From contig NZ_WWGH01000001.1 in assembly GCF_009865135.1 (NCBI RefSeq), positions 682,001 to 746,000 on the forward strand: a DNA stretch of 64,000 nt, read 5' to 3'. The notes beneath the pieces are model-generated. The model was given only the letters and a program-made list of their open reading frames with translations, ran no database searches and was not told the origin of the DNA. A program made the translations under genes and the position numbers. The stretch is from Streptomyces sp. SID8374 (GTDB taxonomy: Bacteria > Actinomycetota > Actinomycetes > Streptomycetales > Streptomycetaceae). Positions 41,375-49,885 of the stretch are shown here, piece after piece (the stretch's first letter is position 1; each line of letters starts with the position of its first letter).

Positions 41375-42049
41375 TCAGCGCACGACGGAACGCGCGACGC
41401 GGAACCCCACGTCGTCGACCTGGAAAGTCGGGTGGCTGCGGCGCCGCGCGGAGGCCCGGCAGCTCCAGTGCTCGTCGAACCAACCGCCGCCACGGAGCAC
41501 CCGGTAGGTGCCGTAGACCTCGGCGTCGTAGACGTCCCAGCACCAGTCCCAGACGTTGCCGAGCATGTCGTAGAGCCCCCACGGGTTGGGGCGTTTGCCG
41601 CCCACCTCGTGGAGGCGCTCGTGCGAGTTGCCGCGGTACCAGCCGATCTCGTCGAGTTCCCCGTACCGCGGCCCGGTCGTCCCGGCACGGCAGGCGTGCT
41701 CCCACTCGGCTTCGGTCGGCAGCCGGTAACCGTCGGCGGACGCGTCCCACTCGATATCTTCGGCCTCGGCACCGAAGTGGTACGCGGGCGTGAGGCCGGC
41801 GCGCTGGGAAAGGGCGTTGCAGAACCGCACCGCGTCCCACCAGGAGACGCACTCGACGGGCAACTGGACCCCAGGGGTCGTGCTCGGCCGCCGGCCTGTG
41901 ATCTGTGCGAACAGCGCCTGGGTGACCGGGGACGCCGCGAGCTGGTAGGGCGCGAGTTCGACCGACCAACTTCGTTGTGTCCGCCGGTCCGACAGCGTCA
42001 CCTGCCCCGGCGGGATCGCCAACATCTCGTTCCCCGTCATCACGTCCAT
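41375..42049 (-). CDS. SUMF1/FGE-sulfatase-domain protein lacking the Cys pair
   Basis: A 224-residue SUMF1-family protein with the standard landmarks YRLPTEAEWEHACRAG, NPWGLYDMLGNVWDWCWD and YRVLRGGGWFDEHWSCRAS. True formylglycine-generating enzymes bind copper through two cysteines in the last motif; here only the second is present and the first is replaced. It therefore probably does not make formylglycine and may instead be an EgtB-like or other oxidase or binding domain. No sulfatase gene is nearby. It lies just outside the transposon, downstream of a 298-base gap that holds a small ORF. Confidence 0.8.
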   Translation of the reverse strand: MDVMTGNEMLAIPPGQVTLSDRRTQRSWSVELAPYQLAASPVTQALFAQITGRRPSTTPGVQLPVECVSWWDAVRFCNALSQRAGLTPAYHFGAEAEDIEWDASADGYRLPTEAEWEHACRAGTTGPRYGELDEIGWYRGNSHERLHEVGGKRPNPWGLYDMLGNVWDWCWDVYDAEVYGTYRVLRGGGWFDEHWSCRASARRRSHPTFQVDDVGFRVARSVVR

Positions 42050-42249
42050 GATCAGGCGATCCTGACGAGACCTGCCATGGCGAGATCACGGAGCCGCCAA
42101 CGGTCGTCCCTGGCTGACACGAGTCTGAAGGCCGCCATCGATCACCGGCACCAGGACAGAGGTGTCCTGTCCCCGAAAACCCGTTGGCGGGCCACGGCGG
42201 CCGCTGCTACTTTTCCGGAGCCGTGCGAGAGAACGAGGAGGTGGTACCC

Positions 42250-42324
42250 GTGCACACAGCATTGACATGGGTGCTCCCCTCCGGGGTCACGGTCGGACGC
42301 CAGGTCGTCCGGGAGCGCCACTGA
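42250..42324 (+). CDS. Possible 24-residue leader peptide with a perfect Shine-Dalgarno
   Basis: A GTG-started frame (MHTALTWVLPSGVTVGRQVV, ending RERH) has AGGAGGTGG 5 bases upstream, one of the best ribosome binding sites in the window. It ends 23 bases before the hydrolase start, in a different frame. It could be a leader that couples to the hydrolase or an independent small protein. The peptide is not recognised. Confidence 0.4.
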   Translation: MHTALTWVLPSGVTVGRQVVRERH

Positions 42325-42347
42325 GAGCACTCCCGAAAGGCACGAGC

Positions 42348-43082
42348 GTGCACGTCACTTCCGAGCAACGCCTCGACGACGGCGTCCTGGAGCGCGGATT
42401 CACCCTCGGTGAGATCCCCGGCATCCTGTGGACGCCCGCATCCGCTTCCGTACCGTTGCCGCTGATCCTGCTCAGCCCTCCTCCCCTCGGGCTGCGCAGG
42501 ATGTACCCCCGGCTGATGGCCCGCGCCCTGCACTCAGCGGCGGACGGCTTCGCCACGGCCGCCATAGAACTCCCCGGAAGCGGTGAACGCCCCCGCTGGC
42601 CCGCCGCCGAGCAGGCTCGCGCCGATCTGCGCCGGGCGATGGAGGCCGGCGAGCCGGCCACCGACGAGATCATCGACGCCCTCATCCTCCCCTTGGTCGA
42701 CAAGGCGGTCCCGGAATGGCAGGCCGCCCTGGACGCCCTCCTGGAACTGCCCGAGCTCGGCGGCCCGGTCGGCTACTCGGGGGGAGTGATCTCCATCGGC
42801 ATCCGGCTGGCAGTGGTCGACCCGCGCATCTCGGCCGCCGTTCTCTTCGCCGGGAGTTTCGTCCCCCGCGCCATGTTCGAGGAGGCCCGCCGCGTCGCCA
42901 TTCCGCTGCACGTCCTGCTTCAGTGGGATGACGAGGGGAACGACCGAGGCGCGGCCCTGGACCTGTTCGACGCCTTCGGCTCCAAGGAGAAGACCCTGCA
43001 CGCCAACATGGGCGGGCACACCGGCGTCCCGCAGCACGCGGGGGACGCCGCGGCCAAGTTCTTCACCCGCCACTTGAGGTGA
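42348..43082 (+). CDS. Alpha/beta hydrolase (dienelactone-hydrolase-like)
   Basis: A 244-residue alpha/beta hydrolase. The oxyanion region is LPLILLSPPPLGLRR, the nucleophile elbow reads GYSGGVIS (Ser in G-x-S-G-G), the acid is probably in LLQWDDEGNDRG, and the catalytic His is in ANMGGHTGVP. The order and size fit dienelactone-hydrolase-like esterases; the substrate is unknown. The GTG start at 42348 follows GAAAGG (7-base spacing). A short leader frame precedes it, and a 38-bp perfect palindrome terminates it. Confidence 0.85.
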   Translation: MHVTSEQRLDDGVLERGFTLGEIPGILWTPASASVPLPLILLSPPPLGLRRMYPRLMARALHSAADGFATAAIELPGSGERPRWPAAEQARADLRRAMEAGEPATDEIIDALILPLVDKAVPEWQAALDALLELPELGGPVGYSGGVISIGIRLAVVDPRISAAVLFAGSFVPRAMFEEARRVAIPLHVLLQWDDEGNDRGAALDLFDAFGSKEKTLHANMGGHTGVPQHAGDAAAKFFTRHLR

Positions 43083-43085
43083 GGC

Positions 43086-43123
43086 CCGGCCGTCACGGGG
43101 ACAGCTGTCCCCGTGACGGCCGG
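43086..43123 (+). terminator. 38-bp perfect palindrome terminator
   Basis: A perfect palindrome centred on ACAGCTGT, starting 4 bases past the hydrolase stop. It is one of the strongest hairpins in the window. The remaining sequence up to 43433 (about 310 bases) shows no gene or motif that I recognise. Confidence 0.85.
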
Positions 43124-43433
43124 ACACCCCCGATACGGATCCGCCCGCCGTGCACACAGGGGGCCGCCCCGGCCGTGATGGCCGCGTCCCCGCTCGTACG
43201 CCTGGGGCGGACGCTCCCGCTATGACCTGTGCCACAGCGCCGCGCGCTGGACGGGGCCGCCCCGCCGCACCCCGTACCCACAACCGCCTGCCCTCGCCCG
43301 CCGATCCGGGAGCGTGGCACCAGGAAGGCGGAGCCGGCGACCGGCCAGGCGACTTAGGTCACCCTTCCCTGCCGCCGCGGACGCCTGGTACAGATGGTGA
43401 GGATTCACCCCCGCCCCCACCGGAAGCGCAGCC

Positions 43434-43685
43434 ATGCATCAGGACAGGACCGCCGAGCTCACCCCCTTCACCATCGACCTCACCTTCGAGGAAGCCAGGC
43501 GGCGGGCCGCGGTCGTCTCCGCGCTCGGGCCCGACTGGGATCCGATGGCCGCCCTCCAGGGCGAGGACGAGGCCTACGCCCTGCTCTACTCGGGCCTCGA
43601 CGCCGAGCAGCAGCGCACCTACGACCGGCTGGTGGCCGCCGGTGTCCTGCCGGGCGAGGGCCAGGGCCGTGCGGCTGCCCATTGA
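43434..43685 (+). CDS. DUF6400 family small protein
   Basis: An 83-residue acidic, helical protein matching what I remember of DUF6400: TPFTIDLTFEEARRRAAVVSALGPDWDP then EDEAYALLYSGLDAEQQRTYDRLVAAGVLP. The function is unknown. It has no signal peptide or membrane helix. It overlaps the next gene by 17 bases in another frame, so the two are translationally coupled. Confidence 0.78.
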   Translation: MHQDRTAELTPFTIDLTFEEARRRAAVVSALGPDWDPMAALQGEDEAYALLYSGLDAEQQRTYDRLVAAGVLPGEGQGRAAAH

Positions 43686-43905
43686 TCCGCAGGCGGACAT
43701 CGCCCGACGCGCCTGGGTGACCTGCCCCGCCTGCGACGACGCCCACCACTGCGCGACCTGCGCGGACCGCCGCACCTGCGGCGAGCACTGGCGCTACCTG
43801 ATCTCCAACAACGGTCCGGTGCTGCACCTCCAGTGCCCCGGCTGCACCCACACCTGGTCACTCGACACCCGCCCGGGCCACGGCGGCAGCACCCCCTGCT
43901 CCTGA
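43669..43905 (+). CDS. Small double zinc-ribbon-like protein
   Basis: A 78-residue protein starting GTG within the end of the DUF6400 gene. Cysteine pairs CPAC, CATC, CGEH and CPGC with several His (DDAHHC, CTHTW) suggest one or two zinc knuckles. High third-position GC supports coding. It could bind nucleic acid or a partner protein; no family recognised. The 17-base overlap with the upstream gene suggests that both are made together. Confidence 0.65.
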   Translation: MRLPIDPQADIARRAWVTCPACDDAHHCATCADRRTCGEHWRYLISNNGPVLHLQCPGCTHTWSLDTRPGHGGSTPCS

Positions 43906-43991
43906 ACCGGCGACGCGCGCCCGGCGGACAAGGGCCAGTGACCCCCGATTGGCCTTGGCCCGTGGCCGCGCGCCCGCTCTACGGTCGCCCC

Positions 43992-44813
43992 ATGAGGATT
44001 CGTATCGTCGACGCGTTCACCGACCGCCCCTTCTCCGGCAACCCCGCAGGGGTCCTCCTGCTGGAATCCGCCGCATTCCCGGACGCCGAACGGCTCCAGG
44101 AGATCGCCACCGAGGTCAACCTCTCCGAGACCGCCTTCGCCCACCCGCTGCCGCCGGGCGGCGAGGCCGACTGGGCGCTGCGCTGGTTCACCCCGGCCAC
44201 CGAGGTCGACATGTGCGGGCACGCCACGCTCGCCACCGCACACGTCCTGCACACCACGGGGCGGGCCACCGGCACCGTACGCTTCACCGCGCGCTGCGGG
44301 ATCCTCACCTCCACCGCCCACCCGGACGGCCCCCTCACCCTCGACTTCCCCACCGCCCAGCTGCGCGAGGAGTCCGTGCCTCCCGGGCTCGCCGAGGCGC
44401 TGGGGGCGGAGCCGGTCTCGGTCCACGACACCGGTGAGCACATCGGCGACCTGCTAGTGGAGCTGCGCGACGAGGCGACCGTACGGGCTCTCGCCCCGGA
44501 CTTCGCCGCCCTCGTGACCCACTCGCGGCGCGGCGTCATCGCCACGGCCGCCGCCGAGGACCCCGCCCGTGGCTACGACTACGTCTCGCGCGGGTTCTTC
44601 CCCGGCGTCGGCATCGACGAGGACCCGGTGACCGGCAGCGCCCACACCGCGCTGGCCCCGTTCTGGTCGGCCCGGTTCGGCCGGGACGACCTCACCGGGC
44701 TCCAGGCGTCCGCCCGCTCGGGGCTCGTACGCACCGCACTGCGCGGCGAGCGCACCCTGCTGACGGGGTCAGCGGTCACCGTCATCGACGGCGAGCTGCT
44801 GACCTCTTTCTGA
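43992..44813 (+). CDS. PhzF-family isomerase/epimerase-like protein
   Basis: A 273-residue protein with the diaminopimelate-epimerase-like PhzF fold. The N-terminus IRIVDAFTDRPFSGNPAGV and NLSETAFAHP, with the general acid/base Glu, are diagnostic. RWFTPATEVDMCGHATLATAHVL and GIDEDPVTGSAHTALAPFW complete the two halves. PhzF itself isomerises a phenazine precursor; most relatives have unknown substrates, and no phenazine genes are present. The ATG is at 43992. Confidence 0.92.
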   Translation: MRIRIVDAFTDRPFSGNPAGVLLLESAAFPDAERLQEIATEVNLSETAFAHPLPPGGEADWALRWFTPATEVDMCGHATLATAHVLHTTGRATGTVRFTARCGILTSTAHPDGPLTLDFPTAQLREESVPPGLAEALGAEPVSVHDTGEHIGDLLVELRDEATVRALAPDFAALVTHSRRGVIATAAAEDPARGYDYVSRGFFPGVGIDEDPVTGSAHTALAPFWSARFGRDDLTGLQASARSGLVRTALRGERTLLTGSAVTVIDGELLTSF

Positions 44814-44884
44814 CCGGACTCCGGACTCTGGACGTGCGGAGGGGCGGCGTACGGAACCATCCGCACCCGCCCCGCCCGCCCGTC

Positions 44885-45664
44885 TCACGGCGTCGGCAGC
44901 CAGTCCACCTTCCCCGCGAGCAGCGCGTAGCCGACGAACGCCCCGATGTCCAGCAGCGTGTGGGCGACGACCAGCGGCCCCACCCGCCCCCACCGCCGGT
45001 ACAGCAGCACGAAGACGACGCCCATCACCATGTTGCCGATGAAGCCGCCGATGCCCTGGTACAGGTGGTACGAGCCTCGCAGCACCGAGCTGGCCGCCAG
45101 CGAGGCCATCGGCGTCCAGCCCAGCTGGTCCAGCCTCCGCAGCAGGTAGGCGACGACGATGACCTCCTCGACCACGGAGTTCTGCGCCGCGGAGAGGATC
45201 AGCACGGGGAACTTCCACCAGACGTCGGGCAGCGACTCCGGTACGACGGTGAGGTTGAAGCCGCTCGCCCGGGCCACCAGGTAGAAGGCGAGCCCAGCGC
45301 TGCCGATGCCGGCCGCGACCAGCGTCCCGCGACCGAGGTCGAACCATGGCCTGGTGCGGTCGAATCCGATGGTCCGCAGGCCCGCCCCTTCCCTGATCAG
45401 CAGGTGCGCCACCAGGGCGACCGGCACCAGGGCCGTTGCGATCCCGAACATTTGCCAAGCCAGATCCAGCCATGGACGGCCCGGGGCGTACGAACCGTTG
45501 AGGGTCGCCGCCTGATCCTTCAAACCCCCCGGTTTCGTCAGCGATCCGACAAAACTGATGAGCGCGGAGACCGCACTCGCGCCCAGTGAGAGCGCCAGGA
45601 CCAGGATCGTCTCCGACCGCAAGATCCTTCGCGGTACGCCCTCTTGGGGATAAGAATCAGCCAT
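44885..45664 (-). CDS. CPBP-family intramembrane metalloprotease
   Basis: A 259-residue membrane protein with about eight helices. The CPBP (CAAX protease and bacteriocin-processing) motifs are visible: NSVVEEVIVVAYLLRRL with the paired Glu and Arg, SSVLRGSYHLYQGIGGFI with an embedded His, and the final HTLLDIG. Members cleave within the membrane or protect against peptides. I chose the ATG at 45664 because GGAGGTG lies upstream; the GTG a few codons earlier overlaps this site. It is convergent with the PhzF gene. Confidence 0.9.
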   Translation of the reverse strand: MADSYPQEGVPRRILRSETILVLALSLGASAVSALISFVGSLTKPGGLKDQAATLNGSYAPGRPWLDLAWQMFGIATALVPVALVAHLLIREGAGLRTIGFDRTRPWFDLGRGTLVAAGIGSAGLAFYLVARASGFNLTVVPESLPDVWWKFPVLILSAAQNSVVEEVIVVAYLLRRLDQLGWTPMASLAASSVLRGSYHLYQGIGGFIGNMVMGVVFVLLYRRWGRVGPLVVAHTLLDIGAFVGYALLAGKVDWLPTP

Positions 45665-45859
45665 GCGCCCCACCTCCACCGGTACACCTGCCTTTTGTTC
45701 TGCAATCGCGTCTCATCCCGCCCACCGTCCCGCTAGGGTCTCGAATGCGGGTACGAAGATCATGCGCGACAGGCCGGGGGACGACCACCATCGCCGGTGG
45801 TGAGGTCCCCCTTTTCCTTGTTCACCGTTCATCGTTCGTCTTCAGGGGGCACCACCGAC

Positions 45860-47650
45860 ATGGGACGTCACAGCTTGCCCGACGCCTACGCGCCGCGAGA
45901 ACGCGGGGAGGCGTCTCCTCGGCGCAGGCGTCGCACCATCGTCATCGCCACGCTGCTCGTCCTCGCGGTGGCGACGGGAGCAGGGGTGGCGGTCAAGGGC
46001 GGCCTGCTGTCGTTCTCGGAGTCCTGCGAGGACTCCGCCGTGCGTCTGTCCCTGGCCGCCTCCCCGGACATCGCACCGGCGGTCCGGACCATCGCCGAGC
46101 AGGCCCTCGCGGACGAGGTGAGGTCCGACGGCCACTGCCTCGACGTGGACGTGGTGGCCCGCGACTCCTACAAGGTGGCCGACGCGCTGGCGAGCGGCGG
46201 CGAGACCCCGGACTTCCAGGTCTGGCTGCCCGACTCCGACCTCTGGCTGGACCGGGCCGAAGGGCTCGGCGCCGGCACCCCCATCTCACCCTCGGACTCG
46301 GTGGCCTCCTCGCCGGTGGCCCTCGCCGTGGTGCCGTCCGCGTCGCAGCGACTGGGCTGGCCGAAGAAGACGTACTCCTGGGCCGAGGTGGTCACCGCCG
46401 CCCTCACTTCGGACAAGATCCGCCTCGGTGCGGCCGATCCGGCGCGCAGCGCCACCGGTCTGCTGGCGCTCACCAGCATCGGCGGCTCGTCGGCGCAGCA
46501 GGGCGGGGACAGCGACACCAGGGTGGCGGAGACCGCGAAGGTGCTGGCCGAGCGGATGTCGGACAGTGACGCGCAGGTGCTGGAGACCTTGGCACGGAGC
46601 GGCTCAGGCGCCGAGGACGGCAACCCGAAACGCAACCAGGCGGTCCTCATATCCGAGCAGGCCGCCTTCGCCCACAACGCGGAGGCGACCGGCAGCGGCA
46701 GGCTGAACCTGTTCTACCCGGAGGACGGCACCCCGCTCCTCGACTACCCGTACACCCTGGTCGACGAGGAGAAGCTGACCCTCGCCCAGTCCCGGGCGGC
46801 CCTGCGCTTCATGACCCTGCTCAACGACAAGAGTTCGCGGGACGTGTTCGCCCGGTACGGGTTCCGCCCCGCCGACGGAGCTGCCGAGGAGACCGTAGTA
46901 GCGTCGGCGGGCGGCAAGTCGCCACAGCCGTACGCCACTTCGGCGGCGGAGGCACCGTCGGCGAAGGCGCTCCAGGAGATGCTGGGGATGTGGACGATCA
47001 CCGTCCAGAGCGCCCGGCTGACCACGGTCGTCGACGCCTCGGGTTCGATGTCGACACCGGTGCCGGGCCGCGACCAGTCGCGGATGGACGTCACCAAGGA
47101 GTCGCTCATCCAGGCCCTCGCCCAGTTCACCCCGGACGACGAGATCGGCCTTTGGGAGTTCGCCACCACGCTGGACGGCGAGAAGGACTACCGCAAGCTC
47201 ATGGAGACCCGCCGGCTGGGCGACCCGGCCCAGGGCGGCTCCACCCACCGCGAGAAGCTCTCGGCTGCGTTCGCGGGGCTGCAACCCGTGCCGGGCGGGG
47301 CGACCGGGCTGTACGACACCCTGCTGGCGTCGTACAAGGAGGCCCGGTCGACGTATGTGAAGGGCAAGTTCAACGCCCTGGTGATCCTCACCGACGGCTC
47401 CAACCAGGACGACGACGGCATCTCCCGGAGCGCGCTGATCGCCGAGCTGAAGGAGCTCGCCGACCCCGAGCGTCCCGTTCCGGTCATCGCCATCGCGGTG
47501 GGCCCGGACGCCGACCGGGAAGAGGTGGCCGAGATCGCGCGGGTCACCGGCGGCGACGGGTACGAGGTGAGCGACCCGGTGGAGATCCAGGCCGTCATCC
47601 TCCAGGCGATCATGACGGCCGGGCAGAACGGCCGCGCCGCCCAGGAGTGA
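45860..47650 (+). CDS. Membrane-anchored solute-binding plus VWA domain protein
   Basis: A 596-residue protein. After a basic tail and one membrane helix (TIVIATLLVLAVATGAGVAV) comes an extracytoplasmic solute-binding-like domain (residues about 55-370; SLAASPDIAPAVRTIAEQAL, FQVWLPDSDLW). A von Willebrand factor A domain follows, with MIDAS VVDASGSMS near residue 391 and LTDGSNQDDD near 510. The latter part should bind Mg and a protein ligand. Binding domain and VWA are fused to sense or gather something at the membrane; the ligand is unknown. Nothing nearby encodes an ABC permease. AGGGGG lies 11 bases upstream of the ATG. Confidence 0.88.
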   Translation: MGRHSLPDAYAPRERGEASPRRRRRTIVIATLLVLAVATGAGVAVKGGLLSFSESCEDSAVRLSLAASPDIAPAVRTIAEQALADEVRSDGHCLDVDVVARDSYKVADALASGGETPDFQVWLPDSDLWLDRAEGLGAGTPISPSDSVASSPVALAVVPSASQRLGWPKKTYSWAEVVTAALTSDKIRLGAADPARSATGLLALTSIGGSSAQQGGDSDTRVAETAKVLAERMSDSDAQVLETLARSGSGAEDGNPKRNQAVLISEQAAFAHNAEATGSGRLNLFYPEDGTPLLDYPYTLVDEEKLTLAQSRAALRFMTLLNDKSSRDVFARYGFRPADGAAEETVVASAGGKSPQPYATSAAEAPSAKALQEMLGMWTITVQSARLTTVVDASGSMSTPVPGRDQSRMDVTKESLIQALAQFTPDDEIGLWEFATTLDGEKDYRKLMETRRLGDPAQGGSTHREKLSAAFAGLQPVPGGATGLYDTLLASYKEARSTYVKGKFNALVILTDGSNQDDDGISRSALIAELKELADPERPVPVIAIAVGPDADREEVAEIARVTGGDGYEVSDPVEIQAVILQAIMTAGQNGRAAQE

Positions 47651-47657
47651 GGGCGGC

Positions 47658-47687
47658 GTCCGGGCCGGGGGCGCCCTCGGCCCGGAC
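47658..47687 (+). terminator. Hairpin after the VWA gene
   Basis: A perfect 10-bp stem (47658-47667 with 47678-47687) with a 10-base loop, 8 bases past the stop codon. Confidence 0.7.
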
Positions 47688-47720
47688 AGGCGGCGCCCCG
47701 GCCGGAACGCCGCCCCCGTC

Positions 47721-47882
47721 CGCGTACGGAAACACCCGCCGCCGTACGGAGACGCCCGCTTCCGTACGGAGCACCTGCCGCCCGTACGGAAGCGTCTGCC
47801 GCCGTACGGAGGCACGCACCGTACGACGTGCCTCAGACCCACCACCGTACGAACGCACCTCACGCCACCGTACGAACGCGCC
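47721..47882. repeat. 20-bp-period CGTACG repeat array
   Basis: Eight CGTACG hexamers lie between the convergent VWA and GCS2 genes. The first five start at 47723, 47743, 47763, 47783 and 47803, an exact 20-bp period with unit CCGTACGGARRC plus eight variable bases. The last three are spaced 17, 26 and 23 bases. CCTCA boxes near the right edge match the repeat cluster at 22.7 kb. No gene is present. Confidence 0.85.
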
Positions 47883-49388
47883 TCAGGGCGCCGGGAACCC
47901 CACCGGCCAGGTGTGCACCGGCTCCCCGGCGTGCATCAGCTCCGCGTAGCGCCGGGTGGTCGCCGCCAGTGCCGCCTCCCGGCCGAGCCCGGCCTCCAGC
48001 GCCCGGCGGTACGTGGCGACCTGCCAGGAGGCCCCGTTGACCCGCCGCTTGCAGCGCTCCTCGATGACCCCCAGGTAGCGGTCGCGGTCGGCGGGTTCGA
48101 TGTGCCAGGCGTCGAGACCGGCCGCGGCCAGCGGCAGCAGCTCCTCCCGTACGAGCTGTACGGCGGGGATCTTCGCCAGCCCGCCGGCGCGGCCGGAGCG
48201 CGGCCAGAGCAGCTCGGCCTCGATGCCGTGGCGGCAGGCCTCGGTGAAGTTCTCCGCCGCGGCCTCGAACGGCAGCTTGCTCCATACCGGCCGGGACTCC
48301 TCGGCGAGCGCCCGCACCAGCCCGTAGTAGAAGGCGGCGTTGGCGATCACGTCCGTGACGGTCGGCCCGGCCGGCAGGACGCGGTTCTCCACCCGCAGGT
48401 GCGGGACGCCGTCGGCCACGTCGTACACCGGGCGGTTCCAGCGGTAGACCGTCCCGTTGTGCAGGACCAGCTCGGCCAGCTCCGGCACCCCGCCCTCGTC
48501 CAGGACCCGCAGCGGCTCCTCCTCCTCGCAGATCGGCAGCAGCGGCGGGAAGTAGCGCAGGTTCTCCTCGAACAGCTCGTAGGCGGAGGAGATCCACCGC
48601 TCCCCGAACCAGGTCCGGGGCCGCACCCCCTGGTTCGCCAGCTCCGGCGGCCGTACGTCGGTGGCCTGCTGGAACAGCGGGGGCCGCGACTCCCGCCAGA
48701 GCTCCTTGCCGAAGAGGAACGGGGCGTTGGCGCCCAGCGCGATCTGGACGGAGGCGATCGCCTGGGCGGCGTTCCACACATCCGCGAACCGGCCGGGCGT
48801 CACCTGGAGGTGCAACTGGACCGAGGTGCAGGCGGATTCGGGCGCGATCGAGGGCGAGGAGCAGACCAGGTGCTCCACGCCTTCGATATCCAGGGTGAAA
48901 TCCTCGCCGCGGGCGGCTGCCATTTGGTCGTTGAGCAGGGTGTAGCGGTCCACGTCCGAGAGATTCGCCGAGACCACGTCGTGCTCGCCGAGCGTCGGCA
49001 GGATTCCGATCATGACGATCCCCGCGTCCACCTCGCCGGCCTTGCGGTGGGCGTAGGCGAGGCCGGTCCGCAACTCCTCCGAGAGCTGATCGAATACCCG
49101 GCCGCCGAGCCGGTGCGGAACGATATTTACTTCCAGGTTGAACATCCCGAGTTCGGTCTGGAAATCCCGGCTCGCGATGCGCTGGAGCACTTCCTGATTC
49201 ATCATCCGTGGCAGGCCGTCGGAGCCCGCGAGATTCAGCTCTATCTCCAGCCCCATCAGGTTTCGGGGACGGTCGAACCTCCGCTCCGCCAGCAGTCTGC
49301 CCAGCCCTTCCAGGCACTGGTTGAGCTTGGTGCGGTATGCCTGCCGATCGGACAGGTCAACGGCTCCCGCCACGACCTTCTCCCCCAT
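47883..49388 (-). CDS. GCS2-type glutamate-cysteine ligase family protein
   Basis: A 501-residue carboxylate-amine ligase of the GCS2 family. MGLEIELNL near the N-terminus, EVNIVPHRLGG, and ACTSVQLHLQVTPGRFADVWNAAQ are the ATP/Mg and glutamate-binding segments. In streptomycetes, which use mycothiol, such enzymes more often make gamma-glutamyl or other amide bonds than glutathione, so the product is open. The ATG at 49388 has GGAGGAGGG upstream. The gene ends in the CGTACG repeat array. Confidence 0.88.
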   Translation of the reverse strand: MGEKVVAGAVDLSDRQAYRTKLNQCLEGLGRLLAERRFDRPRNLMGLEIELNLAGSDGLPRMMNQEVLQRIASRDFQTELGMFNLEVNIVPHRLGGRVFDQLSEELRTGLAYAHRKAGEVDAGIVMIGILPTLGEHDVVSANLSDVDRYTLLNDQMAAARGEDFTLDIEGVEHLVCSSPSIAPESACTSVQLHLQVTPGRFADVWNAAQAIASVQIALGANAPFLFGKELWRESRPPLFQQATDVRPPELANQGVRPRTWFGERWISSAYELFEENLRYFPPLLPICEEEEPLRVLDEGGVPELAELVLHNGTVYRWNRPVYDVADGVPHLRVENRVLPAGPTVTDVIANAAFYYGLVRALAEESRPVWSKLPFEAAAENFTEACRHGIEAELLWPRSGRAGGLAKIPAVQLVREELLPLAAAGLDAWHIEPADRDRYLGVIEERCKRRVNGASWQVATYRRALEAGLGREAALAATTRRYAELMHAGEPVHTWPVGFPAP

Positions 49389-49885
49389 CGAGGGGTCCCT
49401 CCTCCAGTGGTCGGCCCGCTGACCGGGCCGCTCGCATCACGATCGATAATGCCCAGTGGGAGTGATCCGTAACGCCCCACGGAGCACCGGAAACCCGCTA
49501 GGCTGGTATGACGGAGACCGGGGGCACATTCCCGGGGCATCCGGCGAGCGGCATTTTCGCCCGGATAGTGCGTGGTGGAAACACCGACGAGTTTCGGCCT
49601 ACCGCTCCGCCGAAAGAGGCGCAGATGGGCGCCGAAAACGGCCGATCAAATCACCAGGAAACCCGCATTCCGAAGTCCGGATGTCGCCTTGCGCGAAATA
49701 TCCCCGGCAGCTAGCGGAAACACTGAGTGAACACGTGTCGTATAAACTCCGCCTGACGAGGCAGAGAGTTGACGCAACCGGCCCGTCGTCCGGCCCGTCA
49801 TCGGCCTCCTCTGGCCCCGCACGCCGACAGCGCCGTCTGCACCCGCCCACGCATCACCGTGTCTCCAAGTGAGAGGCGACCCACT
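49389..49885. other. Intergenic region, 497 bases
   Basis: This region lies between the divergent GCS2 gene and the hypothetical gene at 49886. It is less GC-rich than its neighbours, as expected for promoters. On the minus strand TTACGG, 17 bases, TTATCG near 49445-49475 could be the GCS2 promoter. On the plus strand TATAAAC near 49741 could be a -10 element. A 68-codon frame at 49508-49714 lacks strong coding bias, and I do not call it a gene. Confidence 0.5.

Noticed and set aside
42086..42268. Minus-strand 60-codon frame upstream of the FGE-like gene
   Set aside because: Arg/Pro-rich composition, no ribosome binding site, and it overlaps the better supported leader frame on the other strand.
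47721..47882. Possible CRISPR array
   Set aside because: The 20-bp period leaves no spacer of normal length, units vary, and no cas gene is present; it is an intergenic repeat array.
49508..49714. 68-codon frame in the GCS2 upstream gap
   Set aside because: Third positions are not GC-biased and no ribosome binding site or family is evident.
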